A stretch of DNA of 64,000 bases from an uncultured Prevotellaceae bacterium (GTDB lineage: Bacteria > Bacteroidota > Bacteroidia > Bacteroidales > Muribaculaceae), in contig CAJLMA010000007.1 in the NCBI GenBank assembly GCA_905207705.1, forward strand, positions 62,001-126,000, in the 5' to 3' direction. The notes beneath the pieces are model-generated. The model was not told the origin of the DNA and ran no database searches. It was given only the letters and a program-made list of their open reading frames with translations. Below, piece by piece: positions 1 to 8,844 of the stretch. The translations under genes were made by a program, and so were the position numbers. The first letter of the stretch is position 1; each line of letters opens with the position of its first letter.

Positions 1-470
1 TCTTCGGGCAATATATATTCAAATGAACTATAATCAGGTGCATAGAAGTAGTCGTAATCAAAATCCAACCCCTCACCATAAGTGTTGTGGTCGGCATCAA
101 ATATCATTTGGAATCCGGTGCCGTCATCGTAGTCATATTGCACGTCAAGTGTGATTTTGGCATTTACGTCGCTTTCGAACGGCTCAGCCGCCTTGAGTTT
201 TATTGCGGGATGATGAACCGAAGCACTCTCGATTATTAACGCACTCCTGACTTTTGATTGTTTTCTCAACTTGTTTTTCTGGAGTTCCGTCAGTTTGAGA
301 CTGTCTTGGCTATATGTTTTATTCTTAAGTGCCTTCGATGCAAGGAAGTTGGAATCATCGACCTTGGTTTCTGTATTCCACAAAGGATTTAAGGCTCTTT
401 CAATTTGCCCGGCTGCCACAACCGACAAAGATATGGCAATGGCACCCCCAAATAAAAGACATTTTTTCAT
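1..470 (-). CDS. Secreted gingipain-adhesin-like protein, 3' part missing
   Basis: The reading frame starts at ATG 470 and stays open to the left edge, so only about 156 N-terminal residues are visible and no stop is seen. The first ~22 residues form a signal peptide (MKKCLLFGGAIAISL..). Around residues 113-135 the frame has YDYDDGTGFQMIFDADHNTYG-type residues followed by a segment ending FEYILPE. This resembles the adhesin/DUF2436 module of Porphyromonas gingipains and HagA (GDGTGYQ..LLDADHNTYG). The inferred role is a cell-surface or secreted adhesin or peptidase; whether a catalytic domain follows cannot be seen. A well-formed promoter lies about 30 nt upstream. Confidence 0.6.
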   Translation of the reverse strand, partial: MKKCLLFGGAIAISLSVVAAGQIERALNPLWNTETKVDDSNFLASKALKNKTYSQDSLKLTELQKNKLRKQSKVRSALIIESASVHHPAIKLKAAEPFESDVNAKITLDVQYDYDDGTGFQMIFDADHNTYGEGLDFDYDYFYAPDYSSFEYILPE

Positions 471-499
471 ATTATATAGATTTATGTTATGCTTTTACG

Positions 500-531
500 C
501 AAAGATATATTGTTTGTGTAAAAAATGCAAA
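500..531 (-). promoter_or_regulatory. Bacteroidetes-type promoter for the left-edge gene
   Basis: On the minus strand, TTTG (531-528) is followed by exactly 20 nt and TATCTTTG (507-500), matching the -33/-7 consensus TTTG-N19-21-TAnnTTTG of the Bacteroidetes primary sigma factor. The start codon at 470 leaves a leader of about 23 nt. Confidence 0.75.
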
Positions 532-562
532 CAAATGTAAAAGATTTAATTGGATATTGTTA

Positions 563-1201
563 TTACAGCGTGCCTGTCTCTATGCGTATGCAGATGCGTT
601 CGATTATGGCATCTTCTTTGTTTTTTTTCGGGTCGAATCCAGATTTCATGTTAACACCGAATAAACGTCCGAAAGTTTGCCAGAAGCCTGCCCTGAACGA
701 GCCGAGAAATGCCTTTACGATGCTGTAGGACGACTGGTTTGTTTCACGGTTTATCAACTTGACGAGCATCTTGGCTTGTGAGCGCGTAAATTCTTTCAAT
801 ACCGGTTTGTATTGTTCAAAAATGGCCTTCTCAAATTCTTTCAAGTAGTCTTGTTTCTCTTTCTCGGTTTCAAATGTTTCTATGTATTCGTATGTTTCGA
901 GCAAGGTGGAATATATCAGCTTGGCGTAAGGAAGCGTTTTTTTCACGTCCCTTACGGTGCGCCAATAAAATTCCTCCTCTTTTTTGTTCTTGAACCGTTC
1001 TTGTGGGTAGATGGTGATGGGATTAAACACAATCATGCACAGTGTGTCGCCGGTGGCTTCGTCGATGAAGTGGTATTTCCCCTTGAAGACTTTCTGCAAT
1101 CCTGTGGCTACTGTAACTTCGCCTGCTTCTTGCGCCTTGCAGAATAGCGATGTCGCAAGCAGCAGGACGATGAAAAGCATGTATTTGTACGATATTCTCA
1201 T
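563..1201 (-). CDS. DUF4294 family exported protein
   Basis: A 212-residue protein with an N-terminal signal peptide ending near FCKAQ (about residue 24). The rest is an alpha-helical, highly charged domain. Its YPQERFKNKKEEEFYWRTVR block (residues ~67-86) and the GSFRAGFWQTFGRLFGVN segment near the C-terminus are hallmarks I associate with the Bacteroidetes-specific DUF4294 family. No enzymatic function is known for that family. It is probably periplasmic. A TACTTTTG -7 box lies at 1240-1233 on the minus strand without a clear -33, so the gene may have its own promoter even though pdxB lies 82 bp upstream in the same direction. Confidence 0.85.
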   Translation of the reverse strand: MRISYKYMLFIVLLLATSLFCKAQEAGEVTVATGLQKVFKGKYHFIDEATGDTLCMIVFNPITIYPQERFKNKKEEEFYWRTVRDVKKTLPYAKLIYSTLLETYEYIETFETEKEKQDYLKEFEKAIFEQYKPVLKEFTRSQAKMLVKLINRETNQSSYSIVKAFLGSFRAGFWQTFGRLFGVNMKSGFDPKKNKEDAIIERICIRIETGTL

Positions 1202-1283
1202 GTTTATCGTCCACTTATGTGAAAAATTGACACAAAAGTATGGTAAATTATTGCTATATAGGAGAAAAAAATATTAATTAAAT

Positions 1284-2297
1284 CTAATAGATTTCGTGGC
1301 GCAGGTCGTAATTGTTGCGCAATCGTTCAAACATGTCGGGATTCTCTTTCAGTTTCCGGGTGTCATCGAGTGGATTGTAGCTGTCCATGACCTTTTGGAA
1401 AGAGATGCCGGTTGCTCCTTTTTCGGGAGCTGCGATTGAAGGTATCGTAATGTCAAGTTCGAAATGGCGTTTTACGGCTTCGAGCACCATTGCCGTAGCC
1501 CTTTGCTTGCCTTCGATGGAGTAGCCTGCTATGTGTGGGGTGGCGACAAATGCTTTTTTAAGCAGCGTCAAGTTTATGCGAGGCTCGTTTTCCCAGCAGT
1601 CGATAGCAACTTCTTCTATTTTTTTGTTTTCAAGCCCCGATATTAAAGCTTCGTTATCGACAATCTCCCCGCGTGCGCTGTTTATAAGCAATTTGCATTT
1701 GTGGAGGGAATTTATGAACGATTCGTCGCACAGATGAAATGTGGCATCGATGCCGGTTTGAGTGAGTGGCGTGTGGAATGTTATTATGTCGGCTTCGCGT
1801 GCAATCGTGTCGAGAGCGACACCTTCAAAGTCTGTTTCGTTGCGTTGGCGAGGAGGGTCGTTGAGAACGACTTTCAGTCCGGTTTCTTTTGCCCATCGTT
1901 CCACGATGCTTCCCACATGTCCCACGCCTACTATTCCAAGTGTCAATCCCTCGGGTGCATATCCTTTGAGTCGCAACAAATTTCCTATTGAGGCAATGAC
2001 ATATTGCGCAACTGCCGGAGCGTTGCATCCTGGCGCATTGCATACGGTTATCCCCTGTCGGCGGCAATAGTCGAGGTCGATGTGGTCGGTGCCAATCGTC
2101 GCGCTGGCAATAAACGAGCATCGGCTGCCCGATAGCAGGCTGCTGTTGCACCGGGTGCGTGTACGCACGATAAGTGCATCGGCATCAGCGACTGCATTGG
2201 GCGTAATTTCGTCGTTTGGCAAGTATTCTACATTGGCAAATGGTTCAAGTATGCCTTTTATGTAAGGTATGTGGTTTTCTATTATGAATTTCCTCAT
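1284..2297 (-). CDS. pdxB: 4-phosphoerythronate dehydrogenase
   Basis: A 337-residue D-isomer-specific 2-hydroxyacid dehydrogenase that oxidises 4-phosphoerythronate in the DXP-dependent pyridoxal phosphate pathway (cytosol). The Rossmann glycine motif GVGHVG is at residues 124-129. The catalytic triad of the family is visible as Arg209 (INSARGEIVD), Glu237 (CWENEP) and His255 (PHIAGYS). A short C-terminal domain distinguishes PdxB from SerA. It starts 6 bp after the upstream membrane-protein gene, so the two are almost certainly co-transcribed from the promoter at 3348-3378. Confidence 0.93.
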   Translation of the reverse strand: MRKFIIENHIPYIKGILEPFANVEYLPNDEITPNAVADADALIVRTRTRCNSSLLSGSRCSFIASATIGTDHIDLDYCRRQGITVCNAPGCNAPAVAQYVIASIGNLLRLKGYAPEGLTLGIVGVGHVGSIVERWAKETGLKVVLNDPPRQRNETDFEGVALDTIAREADIITFHTPLTQTGIDATFHLCDESFINSLHKCKLLINSARGEIVDNEALISGLENKKIEEVAIDCWENEPRINLTLLKKAFVATPHIAGYSIEGKQRATAMVLEAVKRHFELDITIPSIAAPEKGATGISFQKVMDSYNPLDDTRKLKENPDMFERLRNNYDLRHEIY

Positions 2298-2303
2298 GAC
2301 TGG

Positions 2304-3296
2304 TTATAAATTGTAGATATAGGCCGTACAACATGCCGCAAGCAAGACAAGTATGGCTATGTATCGTTTGTCGAAATTGTTTATGGTGAATGAGTGTCCG
2401 GCATGAATTGCGAAGCAAAGGTTCAGAACGGGCAGGTAATTGAGCACATTGGTATAATCGGCACATGACATTATGATTGTGGCTATCGTGAGTACCGAGA
2501 AGAACCCGTTGTAGGCACGCCGTTGTGCTTTATAGCTTATCAGTCGGAACATGTTGGTGGCCATTAGCATCAATGCAAATATGGCTGTCGCGGCTGTCAT
2601 CGTGATTAGAGACAGCGATTGCTCTTTGTCGAGAACTTCCCACACGTTTCTCATTTCGGGAGTCGAGATGTTGTCGAGTGAAATTATTCCGAAGCCGAAT
2701 GTTATCCACGGGGCCGTGGCGAGTCCCAGCAGCATCGCAAGCAGCCCCTTGAAGTTCATCACGCGCATCTGCATGAATCCCAATATGTAAATAGGAATCA
2801 AGTAAAGGCCTGAATATTGGAACATGGAATATAGCCCGAGAAGGACGAATGTGCCATAAATGCTGTAATAGGAATGTCGCTGCTGGTAGGAGTCGAACAT
2901 TATGAACGTGAGCATCGTCACGAGCAGGCACAATGCCGTCCCGTCAAAGAATTGCGTCGTGATATGGGGATTGCTCATCTCAAGCAAGATGAACACCGAC
3001 AGTGTTATGGCCGTGTGCGAGCGGATAAAGCCGTATATGCTGTTTAATAGCTTTAGAAGATATCCTATGGCAATGATGCAGGTCATGTTGAGCAAGAGCG
3101 ACAGGACAGGATAGTTTTCAAGCCATAAATTGGATGACGGGAAAAACGGGCCGCTGTTGTTGACATGGGTTATAGTAAGCCCGGAGCAGAAATAATATAT
3201 TGCCGACACCGCGAACAGGATGATGACTGCGATGTTGAAATATTTCCCGTTTAAAAACCTGTTGATATGTTCTTCTCTATACACTGTTATGAGCAA
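2304..3296 (-). CDS. Polytopic membrane protein, possibly DUF6427 family
   Basis: A protein of about 330 residues with roughly nine to ten hydrophobic membrane segments spread over its whole length and no catalytic motif I recognise. The N-terminal pattern (YREEHINRFLNGKYFNI) and overall layout resemble the uncharacterised DUF6427 membrane proteins of Bacteroidetes; this is from memory. No ATG is available near the start. A TAA immediately precedes TTG 3296, and GTG 3284 is the next candidate, so the gene must use a TTG or GTG start. It forms a tight pair with pdxB (6 bp). Its role is unknown. Confidence 0.75.
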   Translation of the reverse strand: MLITVYREEHINRFLNGKYFNIAVIILFAVSAIYYFCSGLTITHVNNSGPFFPSSNLWLENYPVLSLLLNMTCIIAIGYLLKLLNSIYGFIRSHTAITLSVFILLEMSNPHITTQFFDGTALCLLVTMLTFIMFDSYQQRHSYYSIYGTFVLLGLYSMFQYSGLYLIPIYILGFMQMRVMNFKGLLAMLLGLATAPWITFGFGIISLDNISTPEMRNVWEVLDKEQSLSLITMTAATAIFALMLMATNMFRLISYKAQRRAYNGFFSVLTIATIIMSCADYTNVLNYLPVLNLCFAIHAGHSFTINNFDKRYIAILVLLAACCTAYIYNL

Positions 3297-3347
3297 TTAT
3301 TTCTTTAAGTGCGTGCGCTCAAGCTCCCGCTATGTTTTTTGTTTTCG

Positions 3348-3378
3348 CAAAATTAGCATAATATTCGTGTTCCTGCAA
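3348..3378 (-). promoter_or_regulatory. Promoter of the membrane-protein/pdxB operon
   Basis: On the minus strand, TTG at 3378-3376 is followed by 20 nt and TAATTTTG at 3355-3348, an exact -33/-7 spacing. The inferred transcript starts near 3341 and reaches the TTG 3296 or GTG 3284 start after about 45-55 nt. Confidence 0.75.
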
Positions 3379-3398
3379 TATCAGCGGTTTATGCAAGA

Positions 3399-3433
3399 AA
3401 GGATGTGCCGTTTTTAGTTGTTGGCACACCCTT
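3399..3433 (-). terminator. Probable terminator after purD
   Basis: Minus strand: an 11-bp stem (AAGGGTGTGCC with GGCACATCCTT, one G-U pair) with a 13-nt loop, 34 nt past the purD stop. The U-tract is weak (TCTTGC), so efficiency is uncertain. Confidence 0.5.
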
Positions 3434-3466
3434 TTGTGTTTGATTGCTTACTCTATAAAGCGTTTC

Positions 3467-4750
3467 TTACTTGAGATCGAAGCCTATGTCGTGGCGGAAA
3501 TATTTGCCTTCAAAGTCGATTCTTGCAATGTTTTCAAACGATTGCCTTAGAGCCTCGTCCTTCGAGTTTCCGTATGAAGTTACAGCCATTACACGTCCTC
3601 CCGATGTCACCAAGTTTCCGTTTTCGGCTACTTTGGTTCCTGCATGGAAAATTATGCTGTTCTCGATGCTTTCAATTCCTGTTATGGCTTTTCCTTTTTC
3701 ATAGCTTCCAGGATATCCGGCCGATACCATCATCACGGTGACGGCATATCTGGAGTCTATTTCAAGTTCACGGCTTTCGAGCGTTCCTGTGGCCACTCCT
3801 TCGAGCAGGTCGAGCAGGTCGCTTTTTATGCGCGGCATCACGACCTCGGTTTCGGGGTCGCCCATGCGCACGTTGTATTCTATCACGTATGGATCGCCGC
3901 CGACGTTGATGAGGCCGAAGAAAATGAAGCCTTTGTAGGTGATGTTTTCTTTCTTTAAGCCGTCAACGGTTGGCTTTATGATGCGGTCCTCAATTTTTTT
4001 CATGAAGGAGCTGTCGACAAAGCTCACAGGAGAAATGGCCCCCATGCCTCCGGTGTTGGGTCCCGTGTCCCCCTCTCCTATTCGTTTGTAATCCTTTGCA
4101 ACCGGCAATATCTTATAGGTATTTCCGTCGGTGAGTACGAATACCGAACATTCTATTCCGCTTAGGAATTGTTCTATCACAACTGTGTTGGATGATGCTC
4201 CGAACATGCCTCCGAGCATGGCTTTCAATTGTGTCTTGGCTTCGTCGAGCGAAGGGATTATCAGCACGCCCTTGCCTGCTGCAAGTCCGTCGGCTTTCAA
4301 CACATAAGGGGGATTGTTTTTTTCAAGGAACTTGAAGCCTTCTTCAATGTTGTCGGCGTTGACGCTCAAGTGGCGGGCAGTAGGTATTCCGTGACGGTTC
4401 ATGAAGTCTTTTGCAAAGTCTTTGCTTCCTTCGAGCCTTGCGCCCGATTGGGAAGGTCCTATCACAGGAATGGCGGCGAGCTTGTCGTCATTTTTGAAAT
4501 AGTCATAGATGCCGGCAACGAGTGGGTCTTCATTGCCCACTACGACCATGTTCACTTCATTGTTTGTGACAAAAGCCTTTATGGCATCAAAGTCGAGCGG
4601 TGACAGTCGGACATTCTCGCCATATTGTGCTGTGCCTCCGTTTCCGGGTGCTATGTATAGTTTTTCGAGCAAATGGCTCTGGCTCATTTTCCAAGCCAGC
4701 GCCGATTCGCGGCCGCCTGAGCCTAAAAGCAATATTGTGTATTTTCCCAT
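3467..4750 (-). CDS. purD: Phosphoribosylamine-glycine ligase
   Basis: A 427-residue ATP-grasp ligase joining glycine to 5-phosphoribosylamine, the second step of purine synthesis (cytosol). The N-terminal LLLGSGGRESALAWK motif is the PurD signature. The ATP-grasp core includes VLKADGLAAGKGV and the metal-binding EYNVRMGDPETE segment (residues ~290-305). Length is normal for the family. It lies 20 bp downstream of the rRNA methyltransferase gene and is the last gene of the epsC-methyltransferase-purD operon. Confidence 0.96.
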   Translation of the reverse strand: MGKYTILLLGSGGRESALAWKMSQSHLLEKLYIAPGNGGTAQYGENVRLSPLDFDAIKAFVTNNEVNMVVVGNEDPLVAGIYDYFKNDDKLAAIPVIGPSQSGARLEGSKDFAKDFMNRHGIPTARHLSVNADNIEEGFKFLEKNNPPYVLKADGLAAGKGVLIIPSLDEAKTQLKAMLGGMFGASSNTVVIEQFLSGIECSVFVLTDGNTYKILPVAKDYKRIGEGDTGPNTGGMGAISPVSFVDSSFMKKIEDRIIKPTVDGLKKENITYKGFIFFGLINVGGDPYVIEYNVRMGDPETEVVMPRIKSDLLDLLEGVATGTLESRELEIDSRYAVTVMMVSAGYPGSYEKGKAITGIESIENSIIFHAGTKVAENGNLVTSGGRVMAVTSYGNSKDEALRQSFENIARIDFEGKYFRHDIGFDLK

Positions 4751-4770
4751 CGTCGTGATGCTTTTAATGT

Positions 4771-6390
4771 TTAATCTTGTTTGTTGTTGTCGGTATTTGC
4801 CGGTTGGTTGTCTGATTCGGCGTTTTGAGGCAGCTCTTCACGCCTCCAACTGTTGCGTCGTCCGCGTATGATTGGACGTTCTTTGTCGGGCGACAGCGAC
4901 GGTTGCTTGAACTTTATTACCCTCTCGGTTCTCTCCTCGCTGTGTACTTTTTCGGGCTTTTCACTTTCGTCGTTTCTCCTCTTGAAGTTCTCTTCTTCGC
5001 GGTGGCGTTCGTGATAAGGCTTGCGGTATTTTGCTTCGAGGGCGTTCTTCGGAGAACCTTCCTGCCTGAATCTTGGCGGCCTCTCTCGGCGGAACTTGCG
5101 TTCGCCACCATCCTTGTCTTGATGCAAAGAACGCTTCTCGCCACGGTTCTCTTTAAATGTAGGCTCAAATGCGCGACGTTTGTATTCCTTGTTGCGTTCA
5201 CCCTTGAAGTCTTCGTTCTTTACGCTTCTCCCCTCTTTGCGGAATTCACTGTAAGTGCCGTCGAAGATGACGTATTGGCGTAGTTCGCATTCGAGTGCTC
5301 CGTTATAAAGAGGGAATTTGAGCGACGGTTTCAATCCTATTATGTCGAGCAATTCTGTATTGGAACCTATAATCCATGCGTTGTACCCCTTGAAAACTTT
5401 TTTAAGCTTCTCGCCTATCGAACGGTAGAGGCTTTCCATGTCGTCGACCGTGATACGTTCCCCGTAAGGAGGATTTGTGATTATTATGCCGTTTTCGCTT
5501 GGAGCTTCTTCGATGTCTTGAATTTGTTTCACCTTCAGCTCGATGTATTTGCCCACTGCCGCGCTTTTAATGTTGCGTGCAGCAATGTCTATCGCTTTGG
5601 GTGACATGTCCGAGCCATATATCTTATGGGTGAATTCGCGTTCGTGGCTGTCGTCGTTGTATATTTCTTCAAACAATTCTGGATCGAAGTCCGGCCAGCG
5701 TTCAAAAGCGAAGCTTGAGCGGAAAATGCCCGGATTTATGTTTGCGGCAATCAAGGCAGCTTCTATGAGGAATGTGCCTGAACCGCACATGGGGTCTATC
5801 AAGTCGCATTCGCCGTGCCAGCCCGATAGCATGATGATTCCGGCAGCAAGGACTTCGTTGATTGGTGCCTCGGTCTGTGCGACTCTATAACCGCGTTTGT
5901 GAAGCGACTCGCCCGAGCTATCGAGTGACAAGGTGATTTCGCTGCCCGAGATGTGTACGTCAAATATCAAGTCGGCATTGTTCAGCCTTATCGACGGGCG
6001 CTTGCCATATTTTTCATTGAAGAAGTCGGCAATGGCATCTTTTACCCTGTAAGTGACGAACCGGCTGTGACGGAAGTTGTCGCTGAATACCGTCGAGTCT
6101 ATTGAGAACGTCTGGCTTGCGTTCATGTATTGGTCCCATCCGAAGTCTTTGACAGCATTGTAAAGCTCGTCGGCATCGGATGCGTGGAATTTGTAAATCG
6201 GCTTAAGTATCCTAAGAGCGGTGCGGCAACAGATGTTGGCACGGTAAAGTGTGGCCATGTCGCCCTCAAACGATACCATCCTCAAGCCGGTTTCTACATT
6301 TTCTGCGCCTATTCCTTTAAGTTCTTCAGCCAATACGTTTTCAAGGCCCTTGAACGTTTTGGCTACCATCTCGAATTTATTGTTCATCAC
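4771..6390 (-). CDS. THUMP-domain 23S rRNA guanine N2-methyltransferase (RlmL N-half type)
   Basis: A 539-residue SAM-dependent RNA methyltransferase. An N-terminal THUMP domain (residues ~45-160) precedes a Rossmann methyltransferase core with SAM motif DPMCGSGTFLIEAA and catalytic NPPYGERI. The family corresponds to the RlmL half of E. coli RlmKL, which makes m2G2445 in 23S rRNA; the exact target here is inferred. Residues from about 385 onward form a low-complexity tail rich in Arg, Lys and Glu, probably disordered and RNA-binding. The start overlaps the upstream epsC gene by 14 bp, which indicates translational coupling. Confidence 0.88.
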   Translation of the reverse strand: MMNNKFEMVAKTFKGLENVLAEELKGIGAENVETGLRMVSFEGDMATLYRANICCRTALRILKPIYKFHASDADELYNAVKDFGWDQYMNASQTFSIDSTVFSDNFRHSRFVTYRVKDAIADFFNEKYGKRPSIRLNNADLIFDVHISGSEITLSLDSSGESLHKRGYRVAQTEAPINEVLAAGIIMLSGWHGECDLIDPMCGSGTFLIEAALIAANINPGIFRSSFAFERWPDFDPELFEEIYNDDSHEREFTHKIYGSDMSPKAIDIAARNIKSAAVGKYIELKVKQIQDIEEAPSENGIIITNPPYGERITVDDMESLYRSIGEKLKKVFKGYNAWIIGSNTELLDIIGLKPSLKFPLYNGALECELRQYVIFDGTYSEFRKEGRSVKNEDFKGERNKEYKRRAFEPTFKENRGEKRSLHQDKDGGERKFRRERPPRFRQEGSPKNALEAKYRKPYHERHREEENFKRRNDESEKPEKVHSEERTERVIKFKQPSLSPDKERPIIRGRRNSWRREELPQNAESDNQPANTDNNKQD

Positions 6391-7327
6391 TCTTTAATCT
6401 TAAAATATTGTTGGCTTTCGCTTGTATGATTCTTTCACCTGCAGCCACGTCGGTGGTAACCCAGATGTTACCGCCGATCACGGCGTTGTCGCCTATGGTA
6501 ATGCGTCCGAGGATGGTCGCATTGGAATAGATGACGACATTGTTCCCAATAATGGGATGGCGTGCTATGCCTTTGATGGGGTTGTTGTTCTCGTCAACGG
6601 CAAAACTCTTTGCTCCAAGTGTCACGCCTTGATATATCTTTACGTTGTTTCCTATTATTGCGGTGGCGCCTATTACCACGCCTGTTCCGTGGTCGATGGC
6701 GAAATGGTGCCCGATGCTTGCTCCGGGATGTATGTCGATTCCTGTTTCGGAGTGTGCAAGCTCGCTAATCATGCGTGGAATGATGGGGATCCCTTCGACA
6801 AGCAGTTCGTGGGCTATGCGGTAGTTGATGATGGCTTTGAGCGCAGGATAACAGTATATCACTTCCTCATGGCTTGTGGCTGCCGGGTCGCCAAGGTACA
6901 TGGCTTCGACATCGGTGTGAAGGATACTGCGCAATTCGGGCAACTTGTGTATGAAGCGCGAAGTGATTTCTTCGGCTTTATGCAGCAGCCTTTCAAGGCT
7001 GTATCGGCCGTTCTCGCTCTTTTCTCCGAACACGAGGCCTGCCACAAGCTGGTTTTCCATAATCCCTTTCAGCTTCTCGCATTGCAAACCTATGATATAT
7101 TCGAGGTTGAATGAATTTACGTCTTCTTTGCCAAAGAAGCCGGGAAACAGTACCGATCGGCACAACATTATCATTTCTTGTATCATGGATTCCTGCGGCA
7201 GTGGTTCAAAGCCTAGCCGGAGGTGGCACATGGCGCATAGACTTTCACTGTTTGAAAGTTTTCTTACGGTGTCTTTCAACCGTTCTTCGTCATCATATCT
7301 TTGCTTGCTCATATATTCTTTTGACAT
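6377..7327 (-). CDS. epsC: Serine O-acetyltransferase
   Basis: About 316 residues. The enzyme makes O-acetylserine from serine and acetyl-CoA, the committed step of cysteine synthesis. The C-terminal left-handed beta-helix is clear from hexapeptide repeats: HPGASIGHHFAIDHGTG, VVIGATAIIGNNVKIYQGVT, then GNNVVIYSNATILGRITIGD. The long helical N-terminus is typical of the EpsC type in Bacteroidetes. I chose ATG 7327 over the in-frame TTG 7357. The -7 box TAACTTTG at 7372-7365 would place the transcription start at about 7358, leaving no leader for the TTG. It is the first gene of an operon with the rRNA methyltransferase and purD. Confidence 0.9.
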   Translation of the reverse strand: MSKEYMSKQRYDDEERLKDTVRKLSNSESLCAMCHLRLGFEPLPQESMIQEMIMLCRSVLFPGFFGKEDVNSFNLEYIIGLQCEKLKGIMENQLVAGLVFGEKSENGRYSLERLLHKAEEITSRFIHKLPELRSILHTDVEAMYLGDPAATSHEEVIYCYPALKAIINYRIAHELLVEGIPIIPRMISELAHSETGIDIHPGASIGHHFAIDHGTGVVIGATAIIGNNVKIYQGVTLGAKSFAVDENNNPIKGIARHPIIGNNVVIYSNATILGRITIGDNAVIGGNIWVTTDVAAGERIIQAKANNILRLKSDEQ

Positions 7328-7364
7328 GCCGGCATGTGTAAATGCCCATTCTGCCAATTAATTG

Positions 7365-7372
7365 CAAAGTTA
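7365..7372 (-). promoter_or_regulatory. -7 element for the epsC operon
   Basis: TAACTTTG on the minus strand matches TAnnTTTG. No convincing -33 TTG is present at 19-21 nt. The position fits transcription starting about 30 nt before ATG 7327. Confidence 0.5.
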
Positions 7373-7580
7373 CTACTAAAACTGAAAAATATAAAACGAC
7401 GATTAAATGTTTTTTGCAAGTTTTTTGAATCTCTGCAATATGCGCGGCAATATGGCTCAAATAAAGAATAGGAATACAAATAACGACGCGATTTTATCAC
7501 TTGCCCTTTCTTGTCGGAATAAGCATGTCTTTGTGTCTGATACCTGAGTATAAAATATCTTTAAAATGGATGGTATTATG

Positions 7581-7608
7581 TTGATATTTTGGAAAATGTG
7601 TACTTTTG
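7581..7608 (+). promoter_or_regulatory. Promoter of the acyltransferase gene
   Basis: TTG at 7581-7583 and TACTTTTG at 7601-7608 with 17 nt between them, slightly shorter than the usual 19-21. This is the only promoter-like match in the 380-base gap 7358-7741; the rest of 7373-7580 is AT-rich and shows nothing else recognisable. Confidence 0.55.
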
Positions 7609-7614
7609 CTCGCG

Positions 7615-7741
7615 GTTATGGTATTTTGGGGCATAATGTAAGGAGACGGGAAGGAGATGAATCCCTAACGAATGATTAAGCTCTAAATTCCAATAGTTGG
7701 AAGGTTTACCAGATAGCAATAATATTAATATATAATCGAGG
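7615..7741 (+). other. Untranslated leader of the acyltransferase gene
   Basis: About 125 nt separate the likely transcription start from ATG 7742. The leader holds a perfect TTCCAA-TAG-TTGGAA hairpin at 7689-7703 and purine-rich stretches (GGAGACGGGAAGGAG). I recognise no riboswitch class in it. Confidence 0.35.
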
Positions 7742-8785
7742 ATGAGGTCTATGAAATCGAGTTTGTCGTTATTGTCATCCTATCGTGGAGCCCTCATGGG
7801 AGTTGCGATAATCTGGGTGATGTTGTTTCATTTAGGTGATATCGATATTTCGATTATCAGTGTCATTTTTGGTGTGGGGACTGGCGGAGTTGATATCTTC
7901 TTGTTCTTGTCGGGGTTCGGATTGTATTTTTCAATGTCAAAGAAAGATGTTTCCCTGTCGCAATATTATAAAAAGAGGTTTTGCAGGATAATGCCAGAAT
8001 TTTGGCTTTACCTGTTGATACTCTTTTTCATTCAGATGGATTTTGATTTCCGTTCTGTCTGCACCCTTCTTTTTGATGCCACTACTATCGGGTATTGGAT
8101 ACCAGGCAACCCGGACAAACTTTGGTATGTGTCATGTATAGTGGTCTTTTATGCTATTTTCCCTTTATATTTCAAATTATTCAAGAAATACGGATTGAGA
8201 GCTTCCGTTGGTTTTATAATCGTTGGCTTGTTGTTCACCATAGCATATGCGTTAATCATGGTATTTTGTTTTAACAATGAGAATAAAGGAGAACTGTTGA
8301 TTCTTAGTATTTCTCGTATTCCTATATTTTTCATAGGTGCAGTGGTTGGGCATTATGCTAAGGATTGCAAGGAATTTGTGGTGACAAACAAAGTAAAAAT
8401 AGGGAATTGGATATTATTCATGGTTTCACTTGTCGCCCTCTATTATTTTCGTAAGTACCATTATGAATATTGCTGGACTTGCGCATTACTGTTTGTTCCG
8501 TTCATATTTATAACTCCTACACTCTGTATGATTTTGTCATGGTTTTTTGATAAATTGCCACATGTCATAAGTTCCATTTTTTCGAGGATTGGAAATATAT
8601 CTTTAGAATTGTATATCGCTCATGATATCATATATTTAGAGTTCCTTGATGAATTTATTGATTCCTATGGTTTGTGGATTGCTATGTTGCTGGTATTTGT
8701 GATGTCTTTTATTGCTGCAATCATTCTTTACAACATCAATAAGTTTGTGTTGCAACCAGTGTGCCGTAGGATGTTGAAGTTGTGA
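7742..8785 (+). CDS. Acyltransferase family 3 membrane protein (OafA-like)
   Basis: A 347-residue integral membrane protein with about ten hydrophobic segments. The N-terminal SSYRGALMGVAIIWVMLFHL and GTGGVDIFLFLSGFGLYFS segments carry the R-x10-H pattern and 'sGf' loop of acyltransferase-3 (OafA/NodX) proteins. These O-acetylate cell-surface sugars using cytosolic acyl-CoA. The substrate is unknown. The gene stands alone, is visibly richer in A/T than neighbouring housekeeping genes, and is followed by tRNA-Met and a Fic gene, which suggests accessory DNA. In-frame ATG 7751 is an alternative start. Confidence 0.85.
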   Translation: MRSMKSSLSLLSSYRGALMGVAIIWVMLFHLGDIDISIISVIFGVGTGGVDIFLFLSGFGLYFSMSKKDVSLSQYYKKRFCRIMPEFWLYLLILFFIQMDFDFRSVCTLLFDATTIGYWIPGNPDKLWYVSCIVVFYAIFPLYFKLFKKYGLRASVGFIIVGLLFTIAYALIMVFCFNNENKGELLILSISRIPIFFIGAVVGHYAKDCKEFVVTNKVKIGNWILFMVSLVALYYFRKYHYEYCWTCALLFVPFIFITPTLCMILSWFFDKLPHVISSIFSRIGNISLELYIAHDIIYLEFLDEFIDSYGLWIAMLLVFVMSFIAAIILYNINKFVLQPVCRRMLKL

Positions 8786-8844
8786 ATCGGTTTGTACCTC
8801 ATTTTGATTTTATGGAATTTTTTTTCAGAAAAAAGTCTGGATAG

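Noticed and set aside
737..752. parS-like GTTTCAC match in the DUF4294 gene
   Set aside because: The second half of the palindrome is absent.
6422..7114. 230-residue plus-strand ORF opposite epsC
   Set aside because: Shadow frame of the hexapeptide-repeat gene; Cys/Tyr/Val-rich with no domain.
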